Source: Methanobacteriota archaeon
Lineage (GTDB): Archaea > Halobacteriota > Methanomicrobia > Methanomicrobiales > Methanomicrobiaceae
Direction of reading: 5' to 3'
Assembly: GCA_016841665.1 (NCBI GenBank)
Contig: JAENYT010000007.1
Coordinates: 1-64,000, forward strand
DNA length: 64,000 nucleotides
Position 1 is the stretch's first letter; each line of letters starts with the position of its first letter. The notes beneath the pieces were generated by a model. The model did not search any database and was not told where the DNA came from. It saw only the letters and a list, made by a program, of their open reading frames with translations. Both the position numbers and the translations under genes were made by a program. Of the stretch, positions 29,573-38,996 are shown in pieces.

Positions 29573-30325
29573 TTATTCTTCCTGTTCCTCGATTTCCGTC
29601 GATTCTGGTATCTCTTCAGGCACCTCGGCTGCTTCCTCTATCGGTTCGGCGGCCTCTTCGGCCTTTGCCGGGCGCGTGAACATCTCTTTCAGGACGACCT
29701 CATTCACCCCGTCAAGGTATTCAAAGATCTGGTGGACGGCCATTCCCCTGCCCATCATCCACTGGCGGTCATAGGAGATTCCCGGGGGAAGCAGTATGGT
29801 GAGTACCCCGTCGGAGAGTTCGACTTCCATGTCGCGGCCCGAGAAGAGGTTGATGAGGGCTTTCGCCTGTTCGACCGTATCTTCGACGGAATCTTCGATC
29901 TTGAAGGTATACTGGAGTGTCTTTCCCGCCAGCGGATGGTTGAAGTCGACCACGGCACGCTTGCCAATCACATTGACGACCACCCCTTCACGCCCTTCAG
30001 AGCTGACGCGTGTACCCACGGTGGGTTTTTCCTGGAAATCCTTCACCGGAGCGGAGCGCACAAGGTTTTCGTCGCGCGGACCGTACGCTTTCTCGGCGGG
30101 AATCTCGATCTCGCCCTCGTCGCCGATCTCCTTGCCGACGAGCGCCTCATCGAGCCCGGCAAGCACGTGCATGCTGCCGACGCGGACGACAATGGGTTCG
30201 TAGGGTTTCTTGGGGGTGTAAATCCCGCCTTCTTTTGCCTTCTCCTCATCAGTCGTATCGAAGATCTCTTCATCCACCAATCCGGTATAGGAAATTTTAA
30301 CAAAGTCACCTTCCTGAACTGTCAT
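29573..30325 (-). CDS. FKBP-type peptidyl-prolyl cis-trans isomerase (SlyD-like)
   Basis: GDFVKISYTGLVDEEIFDTT...VLAGLDEALVGKEIGDEGEIEIPAEKAYG; VDFNHPLAGKTLQYTFKI. Confidence 0.93.
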   Translation of the reverse strand: MTVQEGDFVKISYTGLVDEEIFDTTDEEKAKEGGIYTPKKPYEPIVVRVGSMHVLAGLDEALVGKEIGDEGEIEIPAEKAYGPRDENLVRSAPVKDFQEKPTVGTRVSSEGREGVVVNVIGKRAVVDFNHPLAGKTLQYTFKIEDSVEDTVEQAKALINLFSGRDMEVELSDGVLTILLPPGISYDRQWMMGRGMAVHQIFEYLDGVNEVVLKEMFTRPAKAEEAAEPIEEAAEVPEEIPESTEIEEQEE

Positions 30326-30381
30326 GCATTCACCTAAACTATATTAAATCGAGAACTACATACAAAATAATTTTGACGCCT

Positions 30382-30909
30382 ATGTATGAAATCGAAGTAA
30401 AAGTACGGGTTGATGACCTTGACGAGGTCCGCAGCCGCTTAACGGAACACCGCGCGGAAAAACACCGCGATGAATCACAAACCGACGTGTATTACAATGC
30501 ACCGCACCGCGATTTTGCCGAGACGGATGAGGCGCTGCGCGTCCGCTATACCGGCGGCGTTCCGGAGATCACGTATAAAGGGCCAAAAATTGCCTCCTCA
30601 GGAGTCAAGGCCCGCAGAGAGATCAACATACGGGTTGATTCGGGGGAACGATTTGAGGACTTGCTGACGCAGCTCGGATTCACGCGTACGGCAAGCGTGG
30701 CAAAACATCGGGAGGAATACCGCTGGCACGGAGCCTCGGTAGCTCTCGATTCAGTTGAAGGGCTCGGTACCTTTGTGGAAATCGAGGTGATGACCGAGGA
30801 GGACCGGGACGGCGCAGAAGCACACATTCTTGAACTGGAAAAGATACTGGGGGTGCAGGGCGCCCACATCCCGGATTCGTATCTGGAGCTGATCCTGGCT
30901 AAAGCGTGA
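30382..30909 (+). CDS. cyaB: CYTH-domain class IV adenylate cyclase-like protein
   Basis: MYEIEVKVRV...ALRVRYTGGVPEITYKGPK...ALDSVEGLGTFVEIEVM. Confidence 0.88.
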   Translation: MYEIEVKVRVDDLDEVRSRLTEHRAEKHRDESQTDVYYNAPHRDFAETDEALRVRYTGGVPEITYKGPKIASSGVKARREINIRVDSGERFEDLLTQLGFTRTASVAKHREEYRWHGASVALDSVEGLGTFVEIEVMTEEDRDGAEAHILELEKILGVQGAHIPDSYLELILAKA

Positions 30910-31540
30910 GCAGCTCGATGGTGAAATCCTTCGCCGTGTCCCCGAAATGGATGAGCGCACAGTCTCCCTGGGAGGCCATGCCCGGGTTGACCACCGTCAC
31001 CCCGCCGCACTCTTTGATTCCCTTTTCTTCATGAATGTGCCCGCAGCACACCAGATCGAAATCCTCCATATGCGTTCTCAGGCTGGCGCTTCCCACGTGC
31101 ATCTCGCCGATGCAGTCGAGGGTCTCGAGGGGAGGTGCATGCGCCACGAGCACATTGTGTACGTTGCGCTTCATCTTTCTCTTGGCTTTCACGAGCAGTT
31201 CGTCGATCTCCTCCTCGCTGAGCTCAAACGGAGTATCGAAGGGTGTGGGATTGGATGCGCCGATACCTGTGAACGTAATGGCTCCTATCTCGATCGACGA
31301 TCCGTGCAGGCCGACCGCATCCGAACGTTCAATCACATCCAGAATTTCGCGGGGGTCGCAATTCCCGGGCACGACAAAGCAGGGCATATCAAATTTTGAG
31401 AGCAGGTCCTTCGCCTGTTCCGCAGGGCCGCAGTCGGTCAGATCCCCGGCGATGAGCACCATGTCGGGGTTCAGCTCGAGAAACCGGTCAATATGCTCGT
31501 AACAACCGTGCAAATCCGAGAGGAGGAGCACATTAATCAT
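30899..31540 (-). CDS. Metallophosphoesterase (YfcE-like)
   Basis: MINVLLLSDLHGCYEH...LIAGDLTDCG...VPGNCDPREIL...CCGHIHEEKG. Confidence 0.88.
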   Translation of the reverse strand: MINVLLLSDLHGCYEHIDRFLELNPDMVLIAGDLTDCGPAEQAKDLLSKFDMPCFVVPGNCDPREILDVIERSDAVGLHGSSIEIGAITFTGIGASNPTPFDTPFELSEEEIDELLVKAKRKMKRNVHNVLVAHAPPLETLDCIGEMHVGSASLRTHMEDFDLVCCGHIHEEKGIKECGGVTVVNPGMASQGDCALIHFGDTAKDFTIELLTL

Positions 31541-31551
31541 GGGTATACATC

Positions 31552-32655
31552 TCAATTCTGCTTAAAAAACCTTGCCTCGGGAGCAATCCACGAACCGGTG
31601 GCCTTTCCCTTCAGGGCGAGTCGACCGAGTGTTTTCTGCGTCTCGGGAAGCACCGGTCCCGGCTGCTGCCCCGCCAGCGGAGTGCCCGGGAGAGGCGTGA
31701 AGTAGTGGGCATGCACCTGTCCGTGGCGCGCCACCCATGTGACGAGATCGAGTGTCGATCGCTGGTCATCATCGGTCTCACATGGAAACCCCACGATCAC
31801 GTCTACCACGGGGACGAGATCGTATTCGAGGCAGAGCTCGACCGCATCGACAACATCCGCCACCGAATGACCCCGGCTGATCTGCTGGAGCACGCGGTCG
31901 CTCCCCGATTGCGCGCCGAAATGGACCTTTGTGTTCGCACAGTACCGGCAGACGAGATCGAGCGATTCGGGGGTGATGAATTCGGGCCGCACCTCGCTGG
32001 GGAACGTGGCCAGGTAGATGTTGTTGTCGAGCGCACTGAGAAGACGCTCCAGTCTGTCGAAGCGGGGGTGGATGCCGTCGGAACCATAGGCAAACGCGTT
32101 CGGGGTGATGAACCGTGCATCCCGGTAGCAGGACGCAGTGCGGGCGATGGCGTCGATCGAACGGTGTCGCATCGATCGGCCGAAAATCCTCGGTGTCTGG
32201 CAGTATTTGCATCCGAACGGGCATCCCCTGCTGATTTCGATGTATCCCCGCACCCGGGAAAAGGGGGGGAATGCCTCGAGCCAGACGCAGGAGTTCGCAG
32301 GACGGGCGGATCGGGCGGTTGCCACGCCGGGCGGGGTGGTGGAGCTGCCGTCCCGGATCATCTCGATCAGGAGGGGGAGGGTTCGTTCCCCCTCACCGAT
32401 GATGGCATAGTCGGCATAGGTGCACACCTCCCGGTAGCATGCTGTTGCATGCGGCCCCCCTACCACCGTGATACAGTCGGCATCCCTGATCTCCTCGCGA
32501 AAATGCGGCTCAATGATCGAATTCAGGCTGTAACAGGTGATATCCGCTGCCGGCCGGTCAACCGCCTCAAGAGATATGCCATAGAGTTCGCATGCGGCAG
32601 AGAGGGCAGCATACGAATTGTTCGTGCCTTTTATCGTTCTCCAGTTCACCTGCAT
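31552..32655 (-). CDS. B12-binding-domain radical SAM protein (TIGR04013-like)
   Basis: VVGGPHATACYREVC..YAIIGEGERTL; radical SAM EISRGCPFGCKYCQTP. Confidence 0.88.
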   Translation of the reverse strand: MQVNWRTIKGTNNSYAALSAACELYGISLEAVDRPAADITCYSLNSIIEPHFREEIRDADCITVVGGPHATACYREVCTYADYAIIGEGERTLPLLIEMIRDGSSTTPPGVATARSARPANSCVWLEAFPPFSRVRGYIEISRGCPFGCKYCQTPRIFGRSMRHRSIDAIARTASCYRDARFITPNAFAYGSDGIHPRFDRLERLLSALDNNIYLATFPSEVRPEFITPESLDLVCRYCANTKVHFGAQSGSDRVLQQISRGHSVADVVDAVELCLEYDLVPVVDVIVGFPCETDDDQRSTLDLVTWVARHGQVHAHYFTPLPGTPLAGQQPGPVLPETQKTLGRLALKGKATGSWIAPEARFFKQN

Positions 32656-32724
32656 ATGCGTGGTGGGAAAAAATGGTGAAGCCCGCAGCCCTTACGGGAC
32701 GGCGTGGGCCCGGGGTGCCGGCGA

Positions 32725-33129
32725 TCACGCCCCGATCTTCAGCGACCCTTCAGTGCCGTCGACCGTGGCGGGGCTGTCATTCTCCAGTTCAGCGAACGCA
32801 ATTTCAGGACGGTCGATCATCGGAATCCCGGCGATGATCGCCCCCACGGCAACAATGGGCTCTGCCTCTTGGTTGATGATGGCGGCCGGGGCTTTTCCGT
32901 TCCGCTGCAGGGCGTACATGACGTAGGACCCCACCGTCGAACCCTTCCCGAAGGGGAAGGCGAGGATCGTCCCCTCGATGGAGACGCCCTCGAGCGGGTG
33001 ACCCTGTTCGATCACCACGCCTGATTCGGGGTCCACACCCGAGAGGAATGATATCGGTGCATTGCTCACCAGCAACGGCCCTGTACCCGTCCCTTTCGCA
33101 ATCGGTCTGGCCCGGATTATCACTTCCAT
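32725..33129 (-). CDS. DUF126 / phosphomevalonate dehydratase small subunit-like protein
   Basis: 134 aa; LSGVDPESGVVIEQGHPLEGVSIEGTILAFPFGKGSTVGSYVMYAL. Confidence 0.85.
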   Translation of the reverse strand: MEVIIRARPIAKGTGTGPLLVSNAPISFLSGVDPESGVVIEQGHPLEGVSIEGTILAFPFGKGSTVGSYVMYALQRNGKAPAAIINQEAEPIVAVGAIIAGIPMIDRPEIAFAELENDSPATVDGTEGSLKIGA

Positions 33130-33166
33130 ACCACATAAATGGTGTGAGAATCAAGTATATATTGCC

Positions 33167-34324
33167 ATGGAAGAGACCATCTTCAACGCATCGGGCGGCG
33201 ATACCGACCTTTCCGGTCTGCAGGTGCAGGATTTGAAGGCAAAACTGCTCGATTTGAAAATGAAAAATGATCTCCTACTCAAGGAGAACAACCAGCTCAA
33301 ACGGGAAAATAATCAGCTGAAGCGCCCTCCGCTCTTCGTCGCCGTGGTGCTGGATACCATGGAAAACAGTGAGGTCTACCTCAGGCAGCAGGGAAACAAC
33401 CAGGAATACATCTCCCAGACCATCGATGAACTTCGCGACGCACTCAAACCGGGGATGAAGGTCGCGGTCAATAATACCCTCTCCATCGTCAGGATCGTCG
33501 GCAACACATTTGACACCCGGGTGCGGGTGATGGAGCTCGATGAATCACCGGAGGTCGATTTCAGTCAGATCGGGGGATTGAGAGAAGAGATCGAAGAGGT
33601 CCGCGAAGCAGTGGAATACCCCCTCACCAAACCCGAGATCTTCAAGCGGATCGGCGTGGAACCGCCGAAGGGAATCCTGCTTCACGGTCCCCCGGGTACC
33701 GGCAAGACCCTCATCGCCAAAGCGGTCGCTCACCAGGCAAACGCCGTGTTCATCCGCATGTCGGGAAGCGAGCTCGTACACAAGTTCATCGGCGAGGGGG
33801 CGCAGATGGTGCGTGAACTCTTCACCCTTGCACGGGAACGCGCTCCTTCCATCGTATTCATCGATGAAATCGATGCAATCGGCAGCATGAGAACACAGGA
33901 CGGGACGTCGGGAAGTGCAGAGGTGCAGCGCACCCTGATGCAGCTCCTTGCGGAGATGGACGGCTTCAACAACCGCGGCGACGTGCGGATCATGGCGGCC
34001 ACCAACCGTGTCGATATGCTCGATCCCGCACTGCTCAGGCCCGGAAGGTTTGATCGAATCCTTGAAATACCGCTTCCTGACGAGGATTCGCGCCACGAAA
34101 TTCTTAAAATCCATTCGGCAAAGATGACCCTGGATGCGGTGGACTTCAGGGAGCTTGTCCGGCTCACCGAAAATTCCACCGGTGCAGAACTGCAGGCAAT
34201 CTGCAGGGAGGCAGGAATGATCGCAGTCAGGCGGGACGCCGACAGTGTGGAGATGAACGATTTCCTGAACGCGGTGAAAAAGGTAAAGAACAAATCCTGT
34301 GCCGAGGATAGAATGTTTCTGTAA
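33167..34324 (+). CDS. pan: Proteasome-activating nucleotidase (PAN), copy 1
   Basis: Coiled coil plus AAA+ [28 protein letters not shown]; start set at MEETIFNASGG. Confidence 0.93.
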   Translation: MEETIFNASGGDTDLSGLQVQDLKAKLLDLKMKNDLLLKENNQLKRENNQLKRPPLFVAVVLDTMENSEVYLRQQGNNQEYISQTIDELRDALKPGMKVAVNNTLSIVRIVGNTFDTRVRVMELDESPEVDFSQIGGLREEIEEVREAVEYPLTKPEIFKRIGVEPPKGILLHGPPGTGKTLIAKAVAHQANAVFIRMSGSELVHKFIGEGAQMVRELFTLARERAPSIVFIDEIDAIGSMRTQDGTSGSAEVQRTLMQLLAEMDGFNNRGDVRIMAATNRVDMLDPALLRPGRFDRILEIPLPDEDSRHEILKIHSAKMTLDAVDFRELVRLTENSTGAELQAICREAGMIAVRRDADSVEMNDFLNAVKKVKNKSCAEDRMFL

Positions 34325-34325
34325 T

Positions 34326-34778
34326 ATGAAACTCCTCCTCGTCCAGCGTGAGGCAACAGACCTCCATTCAACTCTTTTATCCTCGGAAACGAGCAGAAAT
34401 ATTCTCAGATTTTACCGGCCGAAACGGCTCGATTACGGGGTGTCCATCACCTGTGCATCGCTGGGAAGTGTGCTCTCCCTTGCCTCGGAACTTCGGTGGT
34501 ACCTGCGCCGGTACGTGCAGGAAGCCATCGTCGAAGTCTCCCCCGAAACGTTCTGCACGCTGGCCCTCGCCGAGGAGATCTACCAGCGCCGGGAACCGCA
34601 TGAGGCTGACTGGAACCACAAAAAACGCATCGGCATACGGGAAGGGGCAGTGGCCGCAGTTGCGTGGCCGGGGCTGGAGAGCGAACCCGAAGACCAACCG
34701 GACATTGCCGACGGGATGGATACCGTTCTTGACGTCTGGTGCAGTGAATCCGAATTCCTGCAGGACAAAAAAGATTAG
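34326..34778 (+). CDS. Uncharacterised small protein co-transcribed with PAN copy 1
   Basis: ATG one nucleotide after the PAN stop codon; 150 aa uninterrupted; no family recognised. Confidence 0.65.
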   Translation: MKLLLVQREATDLHSTLLSSETSRNILRFYRPKRLDYGVSITCASLGSVLSLASELRWYLRRYVQEAIVEVSPETFCTLALAEEIYQRREPHEADWNHKKRIGIREGAVAAVAWPGLESEPEDQPDIADGMDTVLDVWCSESEFLQDKKD

Positions 34779-36013
34779 GCGAACATGGCACCGAATGTGG
34801 TGCCAAGATGGTTTCTGTTAAAGCCGAGCCCGACCTTTTCGATGGCACGGAGGAAATCGTCATGCGTGACAATTTCCCTGTCCGCACGGATGGCATACAT
34901 GCCCGCCTCGGTGCAGATCGCCTTGAGGTCGGATCCGTTTTTCCCTTCGGTGAGCCTGGAGATCTCGCCGAGATTGACGGTTTCGTCGAGATTCATGTTG
35001 TCGGTGTGGATCTTGAGGATCGAGAGCCGACCCTCGAAATCGGGCAGCGGGATCTCGATGATGCGGTCAAACCTGCCCGGCCTGAGCAGCGCGCGATCGA
35101 GGATGTCGATGCGGTTCGTCGCACCGATGATCTTTACATCCCCTCTGGTCTCGAACCCGTCCATCTCTGCAAGGAGCTGCATCAGGGTGCGCTGCACCTC
35201 GCGGTCACCCGAGGTGGTGCTCTCGGTGCGGTGGGCACCGATGGCGTCGATCTCATCGATGAATATGATGGACGGGGACTGTTTTTTGGCCAGCTCGAAG
35301 AGCTCTCGCACGAGTCGGGCCCCCTCACCGATATACTTCTGCACCAGCTCCGAGCCCACGACGCGGAGGAAGTAGGCGTTCGTCTCGTGTGCCACCGCCT
35401 TGGCGAGCAGGGTCTTGCCGCTACCCGGCGGGCCGTAGAGCAGCACTCCCTTGGGAGGCTCGATCCCGACCGTCTTGAAGAGATCGGGCTTTTTCAGGGG
35501 CAGCTCAACGGCTTCCTGAATTTCGGTAATCTGCTGGCCAAGGCCGCCGATATCCCCGTAGTTCTCGAGCGGGGACTCGAGGACTTCCATGCCGTACACC
35601 GCCGCATCGTAGGACTGCGGCAGCACCTCTACGATGGCCAGAGACTGCTGGTTGAGGGAGCAGCGGATCCCCGGCTTGAGGGATTCGGGTTCGATAAAAT
35701 TCGACGTGCGGACCAGGAAGCGGGGCCCCGCACTGCTGCGGATGATAACCCGGTTCGCGTCGATGACGTCGGTGATGGTCCCGATAACAAGAGGAGGGCT
35801 GCGCAGTTGTTCGATTTCACTTTTCAGCTTTCGAATTTCCCGCTCATACCGTATTTTCTGGGTTTCGATATACCGCTTTTCGGATTCGAGCTGGCGCACC
35901 TGCTCGCGCAGCTCCATATTGCGGCTTTCGAGATTGGAGATCCTCTCCAGTAAATATTTGGCTATGTCCTCCTCGTTATGAGAATCCGGAGTGTGTTTGG
36001 GCTTTTCTCCCAT
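34775..36013 (-). CDS. Proteasome-activating nucleotidase (PAN), copy 2
   Basis: [11 protein letters not shown]..., coiled coil, [39 protein letters not shown] track start at 36202 rejected (runs into the MBF1 gene). Confidence 0.92.
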   Translation of the reverse strand: MGEKPKHTPDSHNEEDIAKYLLERISNLESRNMELREQVRQLESEKRYIETQKIRYEREIRKLKSEIEQLRSPPLVIGTITDVIDANRVIIRSSAGPRFLVRTSNFIEPESLKPGIRCSLNQQSLAIVEVLPQSYDAAVYGMEVLESPLENYGDIGGLGQQITEIQEAVELPLKKPDLFKTVGIEPPKGVLLYGPPGSGKTLLAKAVAHETNAYFLRVVGSELVQKYIGEGARLVRELFELAKKQSPSIIFIDEIDAIGAHRTESTTSGDREVQRTLMQLLAEMDGFETRGDVKIIGATNRIDILDRALLRPGRFDRIIEIPLPDFEGRLSILKIHTDNMNLDETVNLGEISRLTEGKNGSDLKAICTEAGMYAIRADREIVTHDDFLRAIEKVGLGFNRNHLGTTFGAMFA

Positions 36014-36071
36014 TTGTCTCCTCAAATAGATATATAGGTATAAATGACTATAAAGATGTTTGCAGATTGAC

Positions 36072-36563
36072 ATGCAATGTGAATTGTGTGGGGCTAAAAT
36101 TCGAGGAGCCCCAAAAATTGTCCGTATCGAAGGTGCAGAGCTGCGGGTTTGCGGCCAGTGCGCACGGCTGGGGACCGAAGTGCACCGCCCGCCTGCGCGC
36201 ACCAGTGCGCAGAAAAGGACACCCGGAGCCCCGGCCTCTCCTCCACGAAGACGATCGCGCGATATTTTTGATATGATGGAGGGGGAGATTGTCGACGATT
36301 ACTCCGACCGTGTTCGCAACTCCCGTATGCAGAAAGGGTGGAGCCAGAAAGACCTCGCCATGAAACTCAAGGAAAAAGAGCTTCTGATAAAGAAGATCGA
36401 GAAAGGCGACCTGATCCCGGAGGATGATGTGAGAAAGAAACTCGAACAGATTCTCGGGATCAGTCTTCTCGATACGTCGACCGGGGATCTTTCCACAGAG
36501 ACGGGCGGCAAACTCACCACGACTTTCGGCGATCTGATAAAGATCAAAAAGGGTGGAAAGTAA
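36072..36563 (+). CDS. Multiprotein bridging factor 1 (MBF1)-type transcription factor
   Basis: N-terminal Zn ribbon [35 protein letters not shown]-terminal [37 protein letters not shown]. Confidence 0.93.
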   Translation: MQCELCGAKIRGAPKIVRIEGAELRVCGQCARLGTEVHRPPARTSAQKRTPGAPASPPRRRSRDIFDMMEGEIVDDYSDRVRNSRMQKGWSQKDLAMKLKEKELLIKKIEKGDLIPEDDVRKKLEQILGISLLDTSTGDLSTETGGKLTTTFGDLIKIKKGGK

Positions 36564-36766
36564 GAGCGGATCTTCCCGTTCTGCCCACCCCGCATTGATG
36601 GCGCTTTTCCTGACCGGAGGAACCGTTCGGATCCCTTCCCCTCTTCTTTTCGTGCATACGCGCCAAATGCCACCAGATTCAGCCTGATTTCCGGGACAGC
36701 GCTCCTGATGCAGGAGCAGAAAGATAGATAACAAAAAGCGCGAAGTATACTCCTGAGTTGAATGGC

Positions 36767-37435
36767 ATGAGCGCACCCCTGATCATTATCAATCTCAAGG
36801 TCTACAATGAAGGCTTCGGGCAAAACGCCCACCGTATTGCTGTCGCTGCAGAGGAAGTCTCCGGGGAGAGCGGGGTGAGGATAGGCGTGGCCCCGAATTA
36901 TATGGAGATCCACCCCATGAGCAACCACTTCCGGATACCCGTATATGCACAGCATGTGGACGGCGTGGCGCCTGGAGCCCACACCGGACATGTGCTCGCC
37001 GGAGCGGTGAGGGCTGCGGGGGCCCACGGGACCCTCATCAACCATTCCGAACGGCGGCTCACCCTTGCGGATATTCAGGCCGCAGTCGAGGCTGCAAAAG
37101 CCGCACACCTCGAGACGGTCGTCTGCACCAACAACGCTCTCACAAGTGCCGCAGCCGCTTCGTTCGCCCCGGACTATATCGCCATCGAACCCCCCAAGCT
37201 GATCGGGACGGGGGTTTCGGTTTCCAAGGCGGACCCCGGTATCATCGAAGGCTCGGTGGAGGCCGTGCACGCGGTGAACCCTGAGGTGAAGGTGCTGACC
37301 GGTGCGGGGATCAGCACGGGCGAGGACATCAAAATCGCACTCGATCTCGGGACCTCGGGCGTACTGCTGGCATCCGGCGTCGTCAAAGCCGATGACCCCG
37401 CAAAAGTGCTGCGGGATCTGGTCTCGCTCATCTGA
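36767..37435 (+). CDS. tpiA: Triose-phosphate isomerase
   Basis: Archaeal [59 protein letters not shown]. Confidence 0.95.
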   Translation: MSAPLIIINLKVYNEGFGQNAHRIAVAAEEVSGESGVRIGVAPNYMEIHPMSNHFRIPVYAQHVDGVAPGAHTGHVLAGAVRAAGAHGTLINHSERRLTLADIQAAVEAAKAAHLETVVCTNNALTSAAAASFAPDYIAIEPPKLIGTGVSVSKADPGIIEGSVEAVHAVNPEVKVLTGAGISTGEDIKIALDLGTSGVLLASGVVKADDPAKVLRDLVSLI

Positions 37436-37437
37436 GG

Positions 37438-37992
37438 TCAGAGGACGAGCGATATCAGGTCGTGCTTGGTGATCACCCCGATTACTTTTCCTTTTTCCAC
37501 CACGAGCACCGCATGATGATGCTGGAGGATGTGGACCACGCTGTCGATATCCACCGAAGGCGGGACGGTGGGAAAGCCCTCCTCCATAAAATCCTTCACC
37601 ATGTTGATATGGTGCTTCTGGAGCCTTCCTTCCTCGATAGCGTTTATGATGGCGGTTTCGGAGATGCATCCCACCGGCACCCCGTCCTCGATCACGGGAA
37701 TTTGGGAGATGCTATTGTGTTCCATAATCTCAACGGCTTTTGTAACGGTATCTGCGGGCGCGACACTCAGTACCGGGGTATGCATGAAATCGACGGCGGT
37801 TATTGCAGAACGTTCTGCCTTTTTGAGAACTTCGACGATCTTGGTAAGCGTGCTCACTCTGGGATCCACTGTGCCTGCCTCGATGCGGGCGACCATGGAC
37901 TGGCTTATGGACGCAGCCTTCGCCACGTCCGACTGCCGCAACCCGAGCATCACCCGCTTTGACTTCAGCTCAGCTGGCGTAGGTATCTGCAT
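37438..37992 (-). CDS. HTH (Xre-type) + CBS-pair transcriptional regulator
   Basis: LKSKRVMLGLRQSDVAKAASISQSMVARIEAGTVDPR then two CBS domains. Confidence 0.9.
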   Translation of the reverse strand: MQIPTPAELKSKRVMLGLRQSDVAKAASISQSMVARIEAGTVDPRVSTLTKIVEVLKKAERSAITAVDFMHTPVLSVAPADTVTKAVEIMEHNSISQIPVIEDGVPVGCISETAIINAIEEGRLQKHHINMVKDFMEEGFPTVPPSVDIDSVVHILQHHHAVLVVEKGKVIGVITKHDLISLVL

Positions 37993-38057
37993 TGCATTAC
38001 TGTTGGTGATATTACCTTATTAATATAATGCACGATTTATGGAAAAATAGAGCAGCA

Positions 38058-38400
38058 TCATGAGTGGGAGGAGTAAGCCCCCTTCTGTTCATTGCGGCAT
38101 TCAGCTTTGCGCCATACCCGGACGGATTCCGGACGATCCATATGTCCTGTTCTGGTTTGCACCCGCAGGGATTCACCGTTCCAGCGATTCCCACTGATAC
38201 GCTCAGCGAGTTATCTTGCGCATACGCGCTTCTCGCCCTTTCGGGCTCGGTCGCATCATTACTGGCAGTGGGGCGTGTCGTTTCTGTGCCAGAGCCATGA
38301 CTCTCGCCATCCGCACTTGCATGCGGCTGCGTGTCCGGAGGGTGGGGGGACTTTCCTCAGCAGCGCATGCGCCACCGTCGGCCGCACTCTCCCTCTCATA
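38058..38400 (-). ncRNA. rnpB: RNase P RNA component
   Basis: Minus strand contains GAGGAAAGTCC (complement of 38348-38358), CAGAAACGACAC (complement of about 38275-38286), GGGTGCAAACC, and ACAGAAGGGGGCTTA (complement of 38074-38088). Ends pair as a P1 helix: GAGAGGGAG (complement of 38389-38397) with CTCCCACTC (complement of 38062-38070), one A-A mismatch. Boundaries approximate. Confidence 0.9.
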
Positions 38401-38430
38401 TTATATTTGGTCGGTTCGATAATTATCTTA

Positions 38431-38994
38431 ATGGTTGCATTGACAGAGAAGGAGGGTGAGCTCGCACTCTCGCTGGCCCGGCGCGCACTCAACAAGGCGA
38501 TCGCCCTTGAACCTGAAGAACCCATCACATTGCCTCCTGTATTTTCTGAACAACGCGGGGTATTCGTCACCCTGAAGCGAAACAATGAATTGCGGGGCTG
38601 CATCGGCTTTCCCTACCCGGTGTATCCACTTGAAAAAGCAATACGTTCGGCCGCAGTCGCCGCGGCAACCGAAGATCCACGCTTTCCTCCCGTGACCGTC
38701 GACGAACTTGCGGTTCTCACCATCGAGGTGACCGTCCTTACCTCTCCCCTGCGGCTCTCCTGTGATGCCTGCGAGCGGGGAAAGGAGATCGAGGTGGGAA
38801 GGCACGGCATTATCATTACCGGGTTCGGCTGCCAGGGCCTGTTGCTGCCCCAGGTCGCCACGGAATACGGATGGGACAGCACGACATTTCTCGATCACAC
38901 CTGTATCAAAGCTGGCCTCCCCCCCGGATACTGGCAGCGCGAAGAGACTGAAGTTATGGTCTTTGAGGGGCAAATATTTACAGAACAGCGGTAA
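38431..38994 (+). CDS. AMMECR1-domain protein
   Basis: [51 protein letters not shown]. Confidence 0.93.
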   Translation: MVALTEKEGELALSLARRALNKAIALEPEEPITLPPVFSEQRGVFVTLKRNNELRGCIGFPYPVYPLEKAIRSAAVAAATEDPRFPPVTVDELAVLTIEVTVLTSPLRLSCDACERGKEIEVGRHGIIITGFGCQGLLLPQVATEYGWDSTTFLDHTCIKAGLPPGYWQREETEVMVFEGQIFTEQR

Positions 38995-38996
38995 CC

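Noticed and set aside
36014-36202. N-terminal extension of ORF 34775..36202
   Set aside because: It overlaps the opposite-strand MBF1 start and lacks PAN similarity; start reset to 36013.
36299-37669. 456-aa minus ORF
   Set aside because: Antisense to MBF1, tpiA and overlapping the CBS regulator; composition (His/Gly/Arg-rich) typical of shadow ORFs.
38012-38194. 60-aa minus ORF and the + ORFs 38064..38300 and 38216..38422
   Set aside because: They lie within the RNase P RNA gene and are spurious.
38092-38430. N-terminal ~113 codons of the + ORF 38092..38994
   Set aside because: This part is antisense to the RNase P RNA and has no AMMECR1 similarity; the true start is ATG 38431.
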